A DNA stretch of 9,249 nucleotides, from contig JALZUY010000025.1 in NCBI GenBank assembly GCA_023301395.1, positions 1-9,249 of the forward strand, given 5' to 3'. Positions 5,663 through 9,249 of this stretch are shown here, piece after piece (the stretch's first letter is position 1; each line of letters opens with the position of its first letter). The translations under genes and the position numbers were made by a program. The notes below the pieces were generated by a model. It searched no databases. It saw only the letters and a list, made by a program, of their open reading frames with translations, and was not told the origin of the DNA. This stretch comes from Nonlabens sp. (GTDB taxonomy: Bacteria; Bacteroidota; Bacteroidia; Flavobacteriales; Flavobacteriaceae).

Positions 5663-6590
5663 TGCGTTGAATTTTTGATGCAATTAAATATAAAACAGCC
5701 ATACGCACAGCAACACCATTTTCTACTTGGTTGAGGATTATAGCCTGGTCAGAATCAGCCACATCACTGGTGATCTCTACACCTCTATTTATAGGTCCTG
5801 GATGCATGATGACAATCTTCTTTTTAAGACTATCTAGTAATTCTTTATTAACGCCATATTGTTGCACATACTCACGCACACTTGGGAAGTATGAAATATC
5901 CATGCGCTCATTTTGAACTCGTAACATATTTGCCACATCACACCATTCTAGTGCTTTGCGTAAATTATATTCTACTTTGACTCCTAGAGACTTAATATGA
6001 GTAGGTATTAAAGTAGCTGGACCACACACCATAACCTCTGCTCCTAATTTTTGAAGACAATAGATATTTGAAAGCGCAACACGACTATGGAGTATATCAC
6101 CTACAATTACCACTTTCTTACCTTCTAGAGTGCCTAATTTTTCTCTTATACTATAAGAATCCAGTAAAGCTTGTGTAGGATGCTCATGTGCACCATCGCC
6201 AGCGTTAACAATTCGGGCATTTACATGTTTTGAAAGAAATACTCCAGCACCAGGATTAGGGTGACGCATCACTACGATATCCACCTTCATGGCTAAAATA
6301 TTATTAACGGTATCTATTAAGGTTTCCCCTTTCTTTACAGAACTTTGCGCCGCGCTGAAGTTAATTACGTCTGCACTGAGACGTTTTTCTGCAAGCTCAA
6401 ATGATAGCTTAGTACGAGTTGAGTTTTCAAAAAAGAGATTTGCAATGGTAATATCTCTTAAAGAAGGCACCTTTTTAATAGGTCTATTAATAACTTCTTT
6501 AAACTGGTCAGCAGTTTTATGAATGAGTTGGATATCCTCTTTTGTGAGGTCTTTTATTCCTAATAAATGGTCCACACTTAATTCATTCAT
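5655..6590 (-). CDS. pyrB: Aspartate carbamoyltransferase catalytic subunit
   Basis: PyrB condenses carbamoyl phosphate with aspartate to N-carbamoyl-aspartate, the first committed step of pyrimidine synthesis, using the product of CarB. The 311 residues match the family length. Visible motifs are the carbamoyl-phosphate loop FFENSTRT (53-60), SSVKKGET (83-90), HPTQ (137-140), GDILHSRVA (164-172), the aspartate-binding MLRVQNER (222-229) and MHPGPINRG (262-270). The start codon overlaps the pyrR stop by one base (TAATG), implying translational coupling. The 3' end overlaps the next gene by 8 nt. No regulatory subunit gene (pyrI) is adjacent, so the enzyme is probably not the E. coli-type heterododecamer, unless pyrI lies elsewhere. 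Confidence 0.98.
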   Translation of the reverse strand: MNELSVDHLLGIKDLTKEDIQLIHKTADQFKEVINRPIKKVPSLRDITIANLFFENSTRTKLSFELAEKRLSADVINFSAAQSSVKKGETLIDTVNNILAMKVDIVVMRHPNPGAGVFLSKHVNARIVNAGDGAHEHPTQALLDSYSIREKLGTLEGKKVVIVGDILHSRVALSNIYCLQKLGAEVMVCGPATLIPTHIKSLGVKVEYNLRKALEWCDVANMLRVQNERMDISYFPSVREYVQQYGVNKELLDSLKKKIVIMHPGPINRGVEITSDVADSDQAIILNQVENGVAVRMAVLYLIASKIQRND

Positions 6591-7135
6591 TAGCTTTCAT
6601 TTTTTAGAAGGTAAACGGCATCTTCACCATCATTCTCATTCCACATAACTTTTACTTTCTGGTCACCTATGGCATCTACTTGTCTTCCATTATAATCAGG
6701 CTGAATAGGTAAATGTCTTGAAAACCTACGATCTATTAGCGTTAAAAGCTCTATTGACGCTGGTCTCCCAAAGGATTGCAAAGCAGTAAGAGCAGCTCTT
6801 ATACTACGACCTGTATATAAAACGTCATCTACAATTACCACATTAATATCTTCAACTATGAATTGTATATCTGTAGAATTTGCTTTGAGCGGTTCATCAC
6901 CACGTCGGAAATCATCTCTATAAAAAGTAATATCAAGAAGTCCTATTTTCAAATCTTTAACACCATAATGATCCTGAAGTATAACAGAAAGTCTATTCAA
7001 TAGAAAACGACCTCTAGGCTGTAAACCTATAAGGGCTGTTTTTTCAAAACGGTTGTGATTTTCAATTAATTGGCAAGCTAACCTGTGAAGTATAATATCC
7101 AGTTCTTGCGCGTTGAGAAGTAATTTTTGACTCAT
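6590..7135 (-). CDS. pyrR: PyrR family uracil phosphoribosyltransferase / pyr regulator
   Basis: The protein has 181 residues from the ATG at 7135, the same length as Bacillus PyrR. It carries GLQPRG (37-42), FYRDDF (71-76) and the PRPP-binding loop VIVDDVLYTGRS (100-111), followed by LIDR (133-136) and a PDYNGRQV segment (146-153) typical of PyrR. It would convert uracil and PRPP to UMP and may bind pyr mRNA in response to UMP/UTP. The frame stays open upstream to 7213, but the promoter -7 box (7156-7163) lies inside that extension and the extra residues (MLYLFIFFYN...) are not PyrR-like, so 7135 is the start. It is the first gene of the operon and overlaps pyrB by one base. No attenuator is visible, so RNA-binding regulation of this operon is doubtful and the enzymatic role is more secure. 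Confidence 0.95.
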   Translation of the reverse strand: MSQKLLLNAQELDIILHRLACQLIENHNRFEKTALIGLQPRGRFLLNRLSVILQDHYGVKDLKIGLLDITFYRDDFRRGDEPLKANSTDIQFIVEDINVVIVDDVLYTGRSIRAALTALQSFGRPASIELLTLIDRRFSRHLPIQPDYNGRQVDAIGDQKVKVMWNENDGEDAVYLLKNES

Positions 7136-7155
7136 TAATTGCTGGTGCTTATTGA

Positions 7156-7163
7156 CAAAGATA
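7156..7163 (-). promoter_or_regulatory. -7 box of the pyrR-pyrB-STAS-rnz operon promoter
   Basis: On the minus strand this is TATCTTTG, a perfect TAnnTTTG box, 20 nt upstream of the pyrR ATG at 7135. A T-rich stretch at the -33 position (minus-strand TTTTC around 7180) is a poor match to TTG. The predicted leader is only about 15 nt. It settles the pyrR start and leaves no space for a riboswitch or attenuator. Confidence 0.7.
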
Positions 7164-7249
7164 CGCTTAAAAAGAAAACTAGAATTATAAAAAAAAATGA
7201 ATAAATAAAGCATTCATGATACATAGAAGTAAATCTAAATTCTAAGCAC

Positions 7250-7281
7250 AAAAAAACCCTTGTCAAACTGACAAGGGTTTT
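7250..7281 (-). terminator. Rho-independent terminator of rpsA
   Basis: A 9-bp stem (CCCTTGTCA at 7257-7265 and TGACAAGGG at 7269-7277) is flanked by A and T tracts, and the minus-strand reading ends in a T run. It begins about 26 nt after the rpsA stop and insulates the pyrR operon from rpsA. Confidence 0.92.
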
Positions 7282-7303
7282 ATAATATTTACTTAAAGTA
7301 AAC

Positions 7304-9202
7304 TTATTCTTCTTCAGAAGAAGCAACTGGAGCTGGCTTAGCTTTCGCTTTTGCCTTAGCTTTAGGAGCAGCCGGAGCTTTTCCTTCCATACGTTCCTTA
7401 AGAGCTTGTAGCTTAGAGTTTGCGTCACCTAATGTAGGTTTTTCAGTTTGCTCTTTAGATTTAGCAGCTGCCTGCTTAACAATCTTAGCTTCCTCTTCTT
7501 TATGGATTACCATGTGAGAAGCAACAACTCTCTTAAATTCTTTATTGAATTCAATGATCTGGATTGTTGCAGATTCACCTTTCTTCAATTTAGTACCATC
7601 TTCTTTTTCTAAGTGACGAGTAGGAATGAATGCAGTGATGTCTTCATTAAATTCTACAACAGCACCTTTATCTACCATATCAGTAATAGAAACTTCGTGA
7701 GTCGATCCTATTCCAAATTCAGCCTCATACTTATCCCATGGGTTATCCATAGTTTGTTTGTGACCTAATGATAATTTACGTCCTTCTACATCAAGCTCAA
7801 GAACAACTATATCTAGTTTATCTCCTACTGCGCAGAATTCACTTGGATGCTTGATCTTCTTAGTCCATGATAAGTCAGAGATGTAGATTAATCCATCTAC
7901 TCCTTCTTCTAGCTCAACAAATACTCCAAAGTTTGTAAAGTTTCTCACGATACCGTTGTGAGTAGAACCTACAGGATACTTAGTTGTAATGTCTGTCCAT
8001 GGATCTGGGTGAAGTTGTTTCATACCTAGAGACATCTTACGATCTTCTCTATCGATAGTAAGAACTTGTGCATCAACTACGTCTCCTACTTTTACAAAGT
8101 CACCAGCACTTCTTAAGTGTGTAGACCATGACATTTCAGATACGTGAATTAATCCTTCAACTCCTTCTTCAACCTCAACAAATGCACCGTAGTCAGCTAT
8201 AACAACTACTTTACCTTTTACGTTATCACCTGGCTTAAGTTTGTCAGATAGCGCTTCCCAAGGATGAGCCTCTAATTGCTTAAGACCTAACTGGATACGT
8301 GACTTATCTTCATCAAAGTCAAGGATTACTACGTTAAGTGTTTGATCTAGTTCTACAACCTCGTTTGGATGGTTGATACGTGACCAAGAAAGGTCAGTAA
8401 TGTGAACTAATCCATCTACACCACCTAAATCAACAAATACACCATAAGAAGTAATGTTTTTAACAACACCTTCTAGTACTTGTCCTTTTTCTAGACGAGA
8501 GATAATTTCTTTTTTCTGCTCTTCAATATCAGCCTCAATAAGTGCTTTATGAGATACTACTACGTTTTTAAATTCGTGGTTGATTTTCACAACTTTAAAT
8601 TCCATAGTCTTATCAACATATGCATCATAATCACGGATAGGTTTCACATCAATTTGTGAACCTGGCAAGAATGCCTCGATACCAAATACGTCTACAATCA
8701 TACCACCTTTAGTACGACATTTTACGTAACCGTTAACGATCTCTCCTGTATCGTGTGCATTGTTAACACGTTCCCAAGCCTTGATAAGACGAGCTTTACG
8801 GTGAGAAAGGATCAATTGTCCTGTCGCATCTTCACGCACATCTACAAGAACTTCAACTTTATCACCTTCTTTAAGGTTTGGGTTGTAACGGAACTCATTT
8901 AATGAAATAACACCTTCAGATTTTGCGTTGATATCGATAATTGCATCACGATCAGTGATTTTAATTACCGTACCAGACATTACATCGTTATCAATCGTGT
9001 CTACGAAGTTATCTTCTACAAGCTTCTCAAAAGCTTTAAGTTGAGATTCGTCTACTTTCTCGATACCTTCACTGTAACGTTCCCAGTCAAATGTGTCAAG
9101 GAATTCTGTAGGGTTTAATTGTTGTTCTGTAGCAGTTGGTGCAGTGTGCGCCTGTGTTTCTTCAGTAGAAGTTTCTACTACTTTTTTCTTGTCTTCAGCC
9201 AT
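7304..9202 (-). CDS. rpsA: 30S ribosomal protein S1
   Basis: S1 binds mRNA on the small subunit and helps start translation, which matters especially in Bacteroidota, where Shine-Dalgarno pairing is little used. The 632 residues hold six S1 (OB-fold) domains at about 73-136, 153-219, 240-309, 325-396, 411-482 and 498-565. Domains 3-5 are the most canonical (for example ITSYGVFVDLGGVDGLVHITDLSW at 250-273, in part). The first two and the last are more divergent, as in E. coli S1, where the N-terminal pair docks on the ribosome. An acidic N-terminal region of about 70 residues precedes domain 1, and a 67-residue tail ends in an Ala/Lys/Pro-rich run (608-624) then SSEEE. The ATG at 9202 (MAEDKKKVVE) is well placed, with only 47 bases of upstream sequence available and no clear promoter there. 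Confidence 0.97.
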   Translation of the reverse strand: MAEDKKKVVETSTEETQAHTAPTATEQQLNPTEFLDTFDWERYSEGIEKVDESQLKAFEKLVEDNFVDTIDNDVMSGTVIKITDRDAIIDINAKSEGVISLNEFRYNPNLKEGDKVEVLVDVREDATGQLILSHRKARLIKAWERVNNAHDTGEIVNGYVKCRTKGGMIVDVFGIEAFLPGSQIDVKPIRDYDAYVDKTMEFKVVKINHEFKNVVVSHKALIEADIEEQKKEIISRLEKGQVLEGVVKNITSYGVFVDLGGVDGLVHITDLSWSRINHPNEVVELDQTLNVVILDFDEDKSRIQLGLKQLEAHPWEALSDKLKPGDNVKGKVVVIADYGAFVEVEEGVEGLIHVSEMSWSTHLRSAGDFVKVGDVVDAQVLTIDREDRKMSLGMKQLHPDPWTDITTKYPVGSTHNGIVRNFTNFGVFVELEEGVDGLIYISDLSWTKKIKHPSEFCAVGDKLDIVVLELDVEGRKLSLGHKQTMDNPWDKYEAEFGIGSTHEVSITDMVDKGAVVEFNEDITAFIPTRHLEKEDGTKLKKGESATIQIIEFNKEFKRVVASHMVIHKEEEAKIVKQAAAKSKEQTEKPTLGDANSKLQALKERMEGKAPAAPKAKAKAKAKPAPVASSEEE

Positions 9203-9249
9203 AATAGGTTGCTGATTAAATTTTGTATTCTAAAGAGGCGTGGAAACTA

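Noticed and set aside
5663..5683. Longer start (ATG at 5683) for the STAS-like gene
   Set aside because: It would overlap pyrB by 29 nt; the ATG at 5662 forms a compact ATGATTAG overlap with the pyrB stop and begins close to where similarity is expected.
7136..7213. N-terminal extension of pyrR by 26 residues to an upstream ATG
   Set aside because: The extension is hydrophobic and unlike PyrR, contains the promoter -7 box, and would make the protein longer than the family's usual 181 residues.
7338..7356. Possible fourth copy of the GCTTTCGCGAAAGC repeat in rpsA
   Set aside because: Only GCTTTCGC matches and the second arm is missing; the sequence is explained by alternating Ala-Lys codons in the S1 tail.
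7135..7428. Open frame of 97 codons on the minus strand spanning the rpsA 3' end and pyrR upstream region
   Set aside because: It is a shadow of the Lys/Ala-rich rpsA tail in another frame, crosses the rpsA terminator and has no recognisable protein features.

Overview
The window looks like chromosomal housekeeping DNA from a marine-type member of the Flavobacteriaceae (Bacteroidota). The evidence is low GC, A-rich translation starts without Shine-Dalgarno sequences, several copies of the Bacteroidota -7 promoter box TATCTTTG, a 950-residue CarB without the C-terminal regulatory domain, and a pyrR-pyrB-(STAS-like)-rnz gene order. A genus such as Nonlabens or Dokdonia is a guess, not a determination. 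No phage, transposon, CRISPR, defence or toxin system was found, and there are no tRNA or rRNA genes.

Layout from left to right. Positions 1-13 are an exact Illumina adapter tail, so they are not genomic. Positions 14-146 (minus) are the first 44 codons of a secreted protein that is probably a beta-lactamase-family serine hydrolase. Positions 147-279 hold its putative promoter, a 26-bp palindrome and the carB terminator. Positions 280-3132 (minus) are carB. Positions 3133-3327 hold the carB upstream region and the rpmH terminator. Positions 3328-3492 (minus) are rpmH, whose promoter lies in a 242-bp divergent intergenic region. Positions 3735-4250 (plus) encode a small membrane protein with TPR-like helices, followed by a strong terminator. 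Positions 4396-7135 (minus) are a tight operon, transcribed in the order pyrR, pyrB, a STAS-like gene, rnz. Positions 7304-9202 (minus) are rpsA with its own terminator; its promoter region is cut by the window end.

The functional theme is pyrimidine synthesis (CarB makes carbamoyl phosphate, PyrB uses it, PyrR is a uracil phosphoribosyltransferase/regulator) alongside translation and RNA processing (ribosomal proteins L34 and S1, RNase Z). Regulation looks unlike the Bacillus pyr operon. The pyrR leader appears to be only about 15 nt, and pyrR and pyrB overlap by one base, so there is no room for a PyrR attenuator around these genes.

The most unusual signal is a repeated palindrome, core GCTTTCGCGAAAGC. 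It occurs inside carB, inside rnz in a different reading frame, and as an extended, slightly imperfect copy upstream of the serine hydrolase. This points to a dispersed DNA-level motif whose function is unknown to me.
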